DNA from: Arthrobacter bambusae
GTDB taxonomy: Bacteria > Actinomycetota > Actinomycetes > Actinomycetales > Micrococcaceae
Direction of reading: 5' to 3'
DNA: 64,000 bases
NCBI RefSeq assembly: GCF_030812595.1
Contig: NZ_JAUSSZ010000001.1
Span: 496,001 to 560,000, forward strand
The notes below the pieces were generated by a model, which was not told where the DNA came from, made no database searches, and saw nothing but the letters and a program-made list of their open reading frames with translations. The translations under genes and the position numbers were made by a program. Below are positions 24,610 to 31,536 of this stretch, piece after piece; positions within the stretch are counted from its first letter, which is position 1; each line of letters starts with the position of its first letter.

Positions 24610-24885
24610 TCACTCGAGCGTCAGGGGCGGCTCGCCCAATGGCCGCGAGGGCGGGAAGGGAAGGTCGGGGCCAGGCTCGGGAACCGGAGAAGGTCCCGGC
24701 TCGGGCAGCGGTACGGGATCGGGTGTTCCGGGGCGGGGTCCTGGCTCGGGTTCCGGCCCAGGGGTCGGCACGGGCGTCGGACCTGGCTCCGGGAACGGTA
24801 CCGGTTCAGGTGTCGGGCTTGGACCGGGCTCCCTCGTGGGATCAGCGTTGGGGTCTCGGGTCGGGTCGGGAGGGAACGTGCTCAT
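24610..24885 (-). CDS. Proline-rich repeat protein (PEPGPxP repeats)
   Basis: A 91-residue protein made of Pro, Glu, Gly and Thr repeats such as PTPEPVPFPEPGPTPVPTPG. No membrane segment or signal peptide is present. The ATG at 24885 follows GGAGCAAGCA. The repeated hexamer-like DNA may slip, so length may vary between strains. It may be a spacer-like or cell-wall-associated protein; no function can be given. Confidence 0.65.
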   Translation of the reverse strand: MSTFPPDPTRDPNADPTREPGPSPTPEPVPFPEPGPTPVPTPGPEPEPGPRPGTPDPVPLPEPGPSPVPEPGPDLPFPPSRPLGEPPLTLE

Positions 24886-24963
24886 TGCTTGCTCCTCGGA
24901 ATGTCAGTGGATTCCTATCGGACGTCCGTGGGGCCGGCCTGATCGTGGCCGGCCCCACGGGAC

Positions 24964-25656
24964 TCAGCGGTCCGACGCAGGCGGACGTGTTTCTTCAGTG
25001 GTGTAGTCGCCTTGGATGCCCTCCGCGGGTCGATCCGCGACCTGCTCGGTGCCGTAGTCGCCTTCCGGGTACTGGCCGACGTGAGCCGGGGTACCGCCGT
25101 CGCCCGCTTCCGTGGCCGCGGGGGCCGTCAAGTCAGGATCGACGGAGAGCAGCCCCGAAGTAGTACCGGCAGATGAAGCTGCTGCCCCGGAGTCTTCGAC
25201 GTCGCCGGCTGCCACGGAGCCCCGCCAACCGCCGGTCTCGTAGCCGCGCTCCTCGATGAATTTCTTGAACTTGTCGAGGTCGGCCGATACCCGCATATCG
25301 TCGATGCCCACCAGCGAGCCTGCCTTTTCGGCAAGGCTCTCCGGCTCCCATTCGATCTCCACGGTCACGCGGGTACGGTCCGCGCCGAGAGGCTCGAAGC
25401 TCACCGAGCCGGCGTTCCGTGGCCCGTCAACACTGGCCCAGCTGACCAATGAATCCGGGACCTGCTCAAGGATCTGGGCATTGAACTCGCGCTTGACGCC
25501 GCCGACGTTGGTGGAAAAATGCAGGGCCGTCTCGTCGATTTGTTCGACCGCCTCGACGCCCTTCATGAATTCCGGGAAAGACTCGAACTGTGTCCATTGG
25601 TTGTAAGCCACTGAAACGGGAACGTCCACGTCGATTGATTTGTTAACCGTAGCCAT
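24964..25656 (-). CDS. SRPBCC-family protein with a disordered acidic tail
   Basis: A protein of about 230 residues. Residues 1-145 form a START/Bet v1-like SRPBCC fold (VNKSIDVDVPVSVAYNQWTQFESFPEFMKGV, ending ADLDKFKKFIEERG), the polyketide-cyclase-like class often found in stress clusters. The remaining third is low-complexity and includes GQYPEGDYGTEQ and GIQGDYTTEE, which repeat the motif of the 1563-2000 protein. The ATG at 25656 is preferred because AGGAG sits 7 bp before it; an ATG two codons upstream is too close. The ligand is unknown. Confidence 0.85.
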   Translation of the reverse strand: MATVNKSIDVDVPVSVAYNQWTQFESFPEFMKGVEAVEQIDETALHFSTNVGGVKREFNAQILEQVPDSLVSWASVDGPRNAGSVSFEPLGADRTRVTVEIEWEPESLAEKAGSLVGIDDMRVSADLDKFKKFIEERGYETGGWRGSVAAGDVEDSGAAASSAGTTSGLLSVDPDLTAPAATEAGDGGTPAHVGQYPEGDYGTEQVADRPAEGIQGDYTTEETRPPASDR

Positions 25657-25712
25657 GTCCATACTCCTTGCTTGAGGTTGGTCCTGTGGAGGTTGGTGGT
25701 CTTTCAAGCGGT

Positions 25713-26018
25713 CTAGCCAGCGTCGAAGGTCTCGCCGTCGTCGTCTTTCGGGGACTGGTCCGCGGGCAGCCCTGTCGCATCGCCCTTCGGTTCCGAAGAG
25801 AAGGGCCTCCCAGGCTCGGTCCCCTCGGAGTTCGACTCGTCCAGCTCGGCATCGGCCGATGGAACGGAAGCCGATCCGTGGTGGCCGCCCTCAGACGCCG
25901 TCGAAGTGGCGTCGTCGTTCTGCTGGTTCGACTGCTGGGCCTCGCGCCCTCCTGTTTCCTGTTCCGGCGTCGGAGTTCCGTACCCTCCAGCCTCTTCGGC
26001 CGCTTTCTGCTCGTCCAT
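25713..26018 (-). CDS. Acidic low-complexity small protein, 101 aa
   Basis: A hydrophilic protein starting MDEQKAAEEAGGYGTPTPEQ with many Ser, Asp, Glu, Gln and Gly, no aromatic core and no membrane segment. This composition fits intrinsically disordered stress or hydrophilin-type proteins. The ATG at 26018 follows GGTAAGGAC. It lies between the SRPBCC and SDR genes in the same direction and may form one stress operon with them. Confidence 0.65.
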   Translation of the reverse strand: MDEQKAAEEAGGYGTPTPEQETGGREAQQSNQQNDDATSTASEGGHHGSASVPSADAELDESNSEGTEPGRPFSSEPKGDATGLPADQSPKDDDGETFDAG

Positions 26019-26076
26019 GTCCTTACCGTCCTTCCCGTGCTGCTTGAGTTGTTGATGGAAAACCAAGGACCGGCCG

Positions 26077-27009
26077 CTAAAGGCCTTTTCCGCCCGTGAC
26101 CGGCAGAACAGCCCCGGAGATGTAGGACCCTTCGTCCGAGGCGAGAAGCACATAGGCCGGCGCCAATTCCGCAGGCTGCCCAGCCCTGCCGAGGGGGGTG
26201 TTCTGCCCGAACTCCGGCAGTTTGTCCGGCCACTCGGTCGCGGGAATCAGGGGCGTCCAAATGGGTCCGGGGGCCACGGCATTGACCCTGATTCCCTTGG
26301 GCCCCAGTTCCTGGGCCAGCGCCTTGGTGAAGGCCACCTGCGCTGCCTTGGTCATGGCATAGTCGATGAGCTGGGGCGAAGGGTTGAATGCCTGGATGGA
26401 GGCCGTGACGATGATCGACGCGCCGGGCTTGAGATGGGGAATGGCCGCACGGGCAGTCCACATCAAGGAGTACAAGTTGGTCTTGAACACCCGGTCCATT
26501 TCCTCGGTCGGCAGCGTTTCGAGCCCTTCCCGGTTTTTCTGGTAACCGGCGTTCAAGACCAAGGTGTCCAACCGGCCGAATTCAGCCACGGTGCGTTCTA
26601 CCGTGGACGCGCAGAAATCTTCCGAACGGCCGTCGCCCGGAAGGGTTAAAGCCCTGGTTCCGGCCTTTTCGATCCAGCCAGCGGTATTCCGGGCATCTTC
26701 GGATTCTTCAGGTAGATGCGAGAACGCCACATCGGCACCTTCGCGGGCGAACGCAATGCCTACGGCTGCGCCGATTCCGGAGTCGCCTCCCGTGATGAGG
26801 GCCGCCCTGCCCGTCAAGCGGCCGTGGCCGGTGTAGGAAAGCTCGCCGTGGTCCGGCACCGGATCCATCGGCGCGGTCAGGCCCGGTTGCTTCTGTTCTT
26901 GTTGGGGAAAGGATCCGGAGTAATAACCGGAACGCGGATCTTTCGGCGGAGAGGGCTGCGCATTAGGTGCTTGTTCCGAACCGCTTTGCTGCGTTTCTGA
27001 CTGGTACAT
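26077..27009 (-). CDS. SDR oxidoreductase, general-stress-protein-39 (YdaD/YhdF) type
   Basis: A 310-residue classical SDR with an N-terminal extension of about 50 residues. The NAD(P) site is ITGGDSGIGAAVGIAF and the catalytic block has ASIQAFNPSPQLIDYAMTKAA with Tyr-Ala-Met-Thr-Lys. The long Gln/Pro-rich start (QQEQKQPGLTAPMDPVPDHGE) is the hallmark of the general-stress SDR group. The ATG at 27009 follows AAGGGGATC. It heads the run of small stress proteins 25713-24216 and may be co-transcribed with them. Confidence 0.92.
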   Translation of the reverse strand: MYQSETQQSGSEQAPNAQPSPPKDPRSGYYSGSFPQQEQKQPGLTAPMDPVPDHGELSYTGHGRLTGRAALITGGDSGIGAAVGIAFAREGADVAFSHLPEESEDARNTAGWIEKAGTRALTLPGDGRSEDFCASTVERTVAEFGRLDTLVLNAGYQKNREGLETLPTEEMDRVFKTNLYSLMWTARAAIPHLKPGASIIVTASIQAFNPSPQLIDYAMTKAAQVAFTKALAQELGPKGIRVNAVAPGPIWTPLIPATEWPDKLPEFGQNTPLGRAGQPAELAPAYVLLASDEGSYISGAVLPVTGGKGL

Positions 27010-27146
27010 GATCCCCTTCTTCGTCGGTCTTTCGACGCCCGAGTGGGCTTGCTTCCTCATCGAAACTAGTAGGCCGCACGGACTCTTGTCCATGGGTTCG
27101 GGTAAATTGATCAGTAAACTTACTATATTCCGCCGAAGGGCCTAGA

Positions 27147-27713
27147 CTAGCGCGAATTTCGGTCCTGCTGCTGATTTTCCGGATGCACGCCAAGTTCCGG
27201 TTCCGGCTCCTTTCGGCGGCGCCCGGGTGTCCAGGAAAGCAGGGGGTACACGAGCACGAGTGCGGCGAGAGCGACAAAAATGCTGCCGCCGGCTGCCAAA
27301 CCCGCCTCGGGCCCCACGGCGACACTGAAGATCAATCCGGCGCATCCGGCGATCAGCAAGGCCACGCAAGCGACGACGACCTTGACGATCATGTTCCCGG
27401 CTGCGACCAGACGGTACTTCACGTGATGCTGGAAAAGTCGCCTGTGGAGGCTGACCGGAACCAGCATGAGGCCGGTGGTCATGGTTGCCAGGACAACCAG
27501 GAGGAGGAACCACCACTTCTGCGGCTCTGTCAGGATGCTGAACCGCTGCTGGAACGGAAGAGTCAGCAGGAAGCCGCCAATAATCTGGACACCGGTCTGG
27601 AGGACGCGCATCTCTTGGAGCAGTTCGTTCCAGTTGCGGTCCATCCTCTGGTCCTCGGTCTCGTGCCTGGTGTTGGCCGCCGGACCAAGAGGCGGCTCCT
27701 CCGACTGGTTCAC
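27147..27713 (-). CDS. DUF6328 membrane protein
   Basis: A 188-residue membrane protein of the DUF6328 family. A short polar start precedes the conserved DRNWNELLQEMRVLQTGVQI and GGFLLTLPFQQRF, then about four hydrophobic segments (WWFLLLVVLATMTTGLMLVPV; VVVACVALLIAGCAGLIF; SIFVALAALVLVYPLL). A charged tail follows. The GTG start at 27713 is supported by the 4-bp overlap (GTGA) with the upstream gene, which suggests translational coupling in place of a clear ribosome site. Function is unknown. Confidence 0.85.
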   Translation of the reverse strand: MNQSEEPPLGPAANTRHETEDQRMDRNWNELLQEMRVLQTGVQIIGGFLLTLPFQQRFSILTEPQKWWFLLLVVLATMTTGLMLVPVSLHRRLFQHHVKYRLVAAGNMIVKVVVACVALLIAGCAGLIFSVAVGPEAGLAAGGSIFVALAALVLVYPLLSWTPGRRRKEPEPELGVHPENQQQDRNSR

Positions 27714-27919
27714 GACGGCCGGGGAAGTTCGCAGCCTGCCACAGGGTTCATCCCCATGTAATTCAGCGGGCCCGCAACAATATTCAAAGTAATCGTCGCG
27801 AACTGGGAACACTGCGCGGGGACCGCGTTGAAATAGCCCCGCTGTCCGGCGGCTACCGCTCCCACGACGAGCCAGATCACCACGATCACCCCGAAGAATG
27901 ACCCGTAACGCATGGCCAT
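27710..27919 (-). CDS. Small membrane protein, 69 aa
   Basis: A protein with one N-terminal hydrophobic segment (GSFFGVIVVIWLVVGAVAA) and an outer part of about 45 residues with two Cys (PAQCSQFA, VAGCELP), which could form a disulfide outside the membrane. The ATG at 27919 has AGAGG upstream at 7 bp. Its stop overlaps the GTG of the DUF6328 gene, so the two probably work together. It is divergent from the DUF72 gene at 27991. No family known to me. Confidence 0.7.
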   Translation of the reverse strand: MAMRYGSFFGVIVVIWLVVGAVAAGQRGYFNAVPAQCSQFATITLNIVAGPLNYMGMNPVAGCELPRPS

Positions 27920-27990
27920 CGACCAACCTCTCATCAATTCCGGATATGCTCAGCTTACTTATTAAGCGATGTCGACCATAGGCTGGACTG

Positions 27991-28722
27991 ATGGGAACCC
28001 ACGTTGGGACATCGGGGTGGAGTTACGACCACTGGGAGCACGTGCTCTATCCCTCCGGAACTCCTTCCCGGCAAAGGCTCGGTTGCTACGTACAGCAGTT
28101 CGACACCGTCGAACTCAATGCGAGTTTCTATCGTTGGCCTCGCGATGCATCGTTCGCCAGCTGGCGGCGTCGGCTGCCTGAAGGATTCGTGTTCTCAGTC
28201 AAAGCGCCGCGCGGGCTGACCCATGGGAAGCGCCTCTACGCGCCGGAAGCGTGGATCGGCAGGATGACTTCGGCGTGGCATGAGCTCGGCGACAGGCGCG
28301 GAGTCCTCCTCGTCCAGCTGCCACCGGCAATGGAGCGCGACGACGCCCGGCTGGCTTATTTCCTTGACCTCCTCCCGGAGTGGATGAAGGTAGCCGTTGA
28401 ATTCCGTCATCACAGTTGGCACCATGACGCCGTCTACGAGTTGCTCGAGCACCACCGGGCCGCCTATTGCATCATGAGCGGAGCGGACCTTCCGTGCGTC
28501 CTTCGGGCCACTGCGCCCTTTGTCTACATCAGGATGCACGGGCCGGACCACCACCACCTTTACGGAGGTTCCTACTCCGAACAGGACCTGCACTGGTGGG
28601 CGGACCGTATTGCGGAGTGGGAGGCAGCCGGCAAGGAGGTCTTCGTCTATTTCAATAACGACGGCGGCGGCAACGCGGTCCGTAACGCCCACACGCTTCG
28701 CTCCTACCTCGGGAACTACTAG
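27991..28722 (+). CDS. DUF72 domain protein (YecE-like)
   Basis: A 243-residue TIM-barrel-like protein of the DUF72/YecE family. It has the family start VGTSGWSYDHWEHVLYP, the FDTVELNASFYRWP block, the KAPRGLTHGKRL loop and the C-terminal YFNNDGGGNAVRNA. The His/Tyr-rich centre (PDHHHLYGG) is typical. Enzymatic activity of the family is unknown; the fold suggests nucleic-acid or metal chemistry. It is divergent from the DUF6328 pair with 71 bp between them. Confidence 0.9.
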   Translation: MGTHVGTSGWSYDHWEHVLYPSGTPSRQRLGCYVQQFDTVELNASFYRWPRDASFASWRRRLPEGFVFSVKAPRGLTHGKRLYAPEAWIGRMTSAWHELGDRRGVLLVQLPPAMERDDARLAYFLDLLPEWMKVAVEFRHHSWHHDAVYELLEHHRAAYCIMSGADLPCVLRATAPFVYIRMHGPDHHHLYGGSYSEQDLHWWADRIAEWEAAGKEVFVYFNNDGGGNAVRNAHTLRSYLGNY

Positions 28723-28786
28723 GCGGCTACTAGTAGACGGCAAGTACTAAGCGTGGCCGTTTGGCTTGTTAGGTACGGTAGGTTCC

Positions 28787-29767
28787 ATGGTTGACACCAA
28801 GAAGGTCGAGATATCACCGTCATCCCTCATGACTGTGATCCTGGCTTTCGCGGCAAATCTTCTTGTTGCCGGGGCAAAAACAATCGCGGCCGTGCTTACC
28901 GGCTCCGCTTCGATGATCGCCGAAGCGGCCCACTCCTGGGCCGACACAGGAAACCAGGTCTTCCTGCTGGTGGCTGAGCGGAGATCCTCGAAACAACGCG
29001 ACGTGGCCCACCCGATGGGCTACGGCAGGGAAGCGTATGTGTGGTCGATGTTCGCCGCCTTCGGCTTGTTCACCGCAGGCGCTGTGGTCTCCGTGATGCA
29101 CGGCATCCAACAGCTTTTCGCGCCGGAGCCCGCCAGCGATTTCGCGGTCGCCTACGTCGTCTTGTCGATATCCTTCGTGCTCGAAGGGGGGTCTTTCGTC
29201 CAGGCGTTCCGGCAGGCCCGCAGCTCCGCACGAGAGCTTGAACGCCGCACCTTGGAGCAAGTGCTCAAGAGTTCGGATCCCACCATGCGTGCAGTCTTCG
29301 CGGAAGACAGCGCCGCGTTGATAGGGCTGATCATTGCCTTCTTGGGCATCTTCCTGCACCAGCTCACCGGGTCGCCACTTCCAGATGCCCTCGGATCAAT
29401 ATCTGTCGGGCTCCTGCTCGGTGTCATTGCGGTGGTGCTGATAGACCGCAATCGTCGGTTCCTCGTGGGCCAGGGCGTGACGCCTGAACTTGAGAGGTCG
29501 ATGGCGATCAGGGTGTTGGAACACGGGGAAATCGAGCGTTTGACGTATCTGCATCTGGAGTTTGTCGGGCCGCGCAAACTGTACTTGGTGGCGGCCGTGG
29601 ATATCAAGGGCGACCTTCGCGAGCATGAGGTAGCGGTCGCGCTTCGCCGCGTGGAACGGGAACTGGAGGACGAGGAGACAGTCGAGGAAGCAGTGCTGAC
29701 CCTCGCCACTCCCGACGAGCCCTCGCTTCCCTTTGGTGTTCCGGGGCAGTCGCCAGCCGTTGAGTAA
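28787..29767 (+). CDS. Cation diffusion facilitator (CDF) divalent-metal transporter
   Basis: A 326-residue metal:H+ antiporter that exports Zn2+, Co2+, Mn2+ or Fe2+. It has six membrane segments. The helix-2 motif is EAAHSWADTGNQ, with the His and Asp of the metal site, and a second motif is in helix 5 (EDSAALIGLIIA, E-D-x-A). The C-terminal cytoplasmic region (about residues 220-300, with YLHLEFVGPRKLYLVAAVDI) is the regulatory ferredoxin-like domain. The HSWAD form, with His as first ligand, favours Zn2+ or Co2+ specificity, as in the broad CDF group. The ribosome site is weak. Confidence 0.9.
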   Translation: MVDTKKVEISPSSLMTVILAFAANLLVAGAKTIAAVLTGSASMIAEAAHSWADTGNQVFLLVAERRSSKQRDVAHPMGYGREAYVWSMFAAFGLFTAGAVVSVMHGIQQLFAPEPASDFAVAYVVLSISFVLEGGSFVQAFRQARSSARELERRTLEQVLKSSDPTMRAVFAEDSAALIGLIIAFLGIFLHQLTGSPLPDALGSISVGLLLGVIAVVLIDRNRRFLVGQGVTPELERSMAIRVLEHGEIERLTYLHLEFVGPRKLYLVAAVDIKGDLREHEVAVALRRVERELEDEETVEEAVLTLATPDEPSLPFGVPGQSPAVE

Positions 29768-29963
29768 ACCAACATCGCCATCCGCCGGAACCGCCCGGGA
29801 AACAAGTACACGACACTCGTGCCAAGTCTCCCCTGAAGTTGTTGACTCAAGGGACCAGCCTCCGCGCTGTCCGGGAACGCCAATCCCAGCCGGCCAACCT
29901 CAGGGTCTGCTGATCGGCCGAACCGGCGCGGCGGAAGCGCAGTCAATGTTGAGGAGAGCTGCA

Positions 29964-30392
29964 GTGGACGGGCAAATTTGGATTTGGATCGTAGTGGCGA
30001 TTGTGATCATCGCGGTGATCGTCGGCGTCGTCCTTTTCGGGCGCCGCGCGAAGGCCGCGGCCGCCCGTAAGCGCGCCGGGGAGCTCCGCGAGAAAGCCCG
30101 TGCCGACGCCCTCGGAGCTCATGAGCGCAGCGCCGAAGCCGCTCGGGCGACGGCTGATGCCGCGCGTGCCGAGAGCGAAGCGGAACGGTTACGCCAAGAG
30201 GCCGCGGACAAGCAGAGGGCTGCCGAGCGGGCCAACGAAGTGTCACAGGACAGGCTGCGGCGGGCAGAAGAACTCGACCCCGATGCGGGCAACCGTCCGG
30301 ACTCAAATGGTGCGGAAAACCGGCGGGAGCGCGACGACGTCAACCGGCGGGAGCGCGACGACGGCCAAGGTGGCAAGGAGGGACGCCCCTAG
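29964..30392 (+). CDS. Single-pass membrane protein with Ala/Arg/Glu coiled coil
   Basis: A 142-residue protein. The first 25 residues are hydrophobic (IWIWIVVAIVIIAVIVGVVLF). A helical heptad-like region of about 75 residues rich in Ala, Arg and Glu follows. The tail holds two copies of NRRERDD. The GTG at 29964 has GAGGAG 8 bp upstream. It converges with a 50-residue gene, overlapping it by 4 bp. The layout is that of a cytoplasmic coiled-coil anchored at the membrane; partner unknown. Confidence 0.7.
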   Translation: MDGQIWIWIVVAIVIIAVIVGVVLFGRRAKAAAARKRAGELREKARADALGAHERSAEAARATADAARAESEAERLRQEAADKQRAAERANEVSQDRLRRAEELDPDAGNRPDSNGAENRRERDDVNRRERDDGQGGKEGRP

Positions 30393-30541
30393 AAGATGTG
30401 GAAATCGCCGGCGTCGGCGTTCGCGGACGGGTACACCACGGGCTCCCGCCCCAATTCAAGCAGGACGTCATTGATGCTCATTTGCCCGTCGAGTTGGACG
30501 GCCGGGACGAAGGCGGTTTCGGATTCGACTTCAGCGGTCAT
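30389..30541 (-). CDS. Small hypothetical protein, 50 aa
   Basis: A compact frame with MTAEVESETAFVPAVQLDGQ at the start and a core MSINDVLLELGREPVVYPS that looks folded (helix-strand). Codon use is normal, and it ends in DFHIF. The stop overlaps the end of the facing coiled-coil gene by 4 bp. The ribosome site is weak. It is too short for a firm call, but the third-position GC and absence of stops over 50 codons support it. Confidence 0.5.
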   Translation of the reverse strand: MTAEVESETAFVPAVQLDGQMSINDVLLELGREPVVYPSANADAGDFHIF

Positions 30542-30585
30542 GGATCGATCTTATCCGCGGCCGGGCCCACGGACGCGCTGAACAC

Positions 30586-30616
30586 GCGGCCCTCAGCGTA
30601 AGACGCCGAGGGCCGC
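30586..30616 (-). terminator. Hairpin after the glutamine amidotransferase gene
   Basis: A 9-bp stem (GCGGCCCTC / GAGGGCCGC) with a 13-base loop, starting 14 bp after the stop at 30631. A T tract is missing on this strand. Confidence 0.5.
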
Positions 30617-30630
30617 TTTGTGTTCGGGGA

Positions 30631-31497
30631 TCACGGTTTCTGGGACGCGGCCGCCGCGGGGGAGAGATCGGACAGCGTGAGCGGATGTGCCGGAGCCTCC
30701 GCAAACGGGCGGCTGATATTCACAGCCAAATCCGAATTGACGTGGACCAGTGCGCCGGAGGGCAGCGCGCTCCACTCCGGGTTGTCATCCATGGGTTCGG
30801 TGGCGATGAGGACGTGGCCGGAACGGGCCAGATCCTTGCTGTGCGCGCGGATGCGTGGGCTCCGTGCGTCGAGGGGAGCGGCCTCTTCGGAGCGCTCAGG
30901 CAGCCGTTCCAGAATGTGCAGCTCGTGCGTGTCCGGGTACCTGACTGCCCAAAGGTCTGTCGCGGTTGTCAGGATGAGGTTCAAGCTGAACACTGGAACC
31001 TCCTTGGCGAGCCAGCTGATCGCCCGGGTGATACCTTCGCCGACGTCGCCATTCGCTCGTCTGCTCTCCGCGGTGATGAGCGCGAAGAGCCGCTCGCTGT
31101 CTGTCTGGCCCTGCACCAGGTCCGCGACTCCCATCTCAGCCAGTCGCTGATCGAGCCGTTCGAGATCGCCGAAGGCGCCGTTGTGGGCGAACAAGCGCCC
31201 GTCCTGCTCGAACGGGTGTGTGTTCACCATGGTGTGCGCGCCTGTGCTGGCATACCGCACATGGGCCAGGAACGTCGTGCTCCTCAGGACCCGTGCCTCC
31301 CGCGCGAAGGCGTGGTCCTCCCAAGCGGCGAGCGGCTGTTTGGCCACGCGGGCGTTGCCGGCGCCGTCGAAGGTGCCGATGCCGGCGCCGTCGGGCTCGC
31401 GCTTGCTCTGGTCAGCAAGACTGTCCGGCGCGTCCAAAAGCCAAAAAGTGGCCCGCACTGCTTGCGAACCGGCGTGCAAGCCGAACAATCGGCACAT
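30631..31497 (-). CDS. Class II glutamine amidotransferase (EgtC/YafJ-like)
   Basis: A 288-residue Ntn-hydrolase. Cys2 after the ATG (MCRLFGLHAG) is the nucleophile; HVRYASTG, NTHPFEQDGRLFAHNGAFGDL and the C-terminal NLILTTATDLWAVRY are the glutamine-binding elements. Size and form match EgtC of ergothioneine synthesis and the orphan YafJ group. No other egt gene is in the window, so the substrate cannot be fixed. The frame is complete. Confidence 0.9.
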   Translation of the reverse strand: MCRLFGLHAGSQAVRATFWLLDAPDSLADQSKREPDGAGIGTFDGAGNARVAKQPLAAWEDHAFAREARVLRSTTFLAHVRYASTGAHTMVNTHPFEQDGRLFAHNGAFGDLERLDQRLAEMGVADLVQGQTDSERLFALITAESRRANGDVGEGITRAISWLAKEVPVFSLNLILTTATDLWAVRYPDTHELHILERLPERSEEAAPLDARSPRIRAHSKDLARSGHVLIATEPMDDNPEWSALPSGALVHVNSDLAVNISRPFAEAPAHPLTLSDLSPAAAASQKP

Positions 31498-31536
31498 GGC
31501 ACTCCTCTCTTTTGACGTCTTTATTGACGGTGCTGG

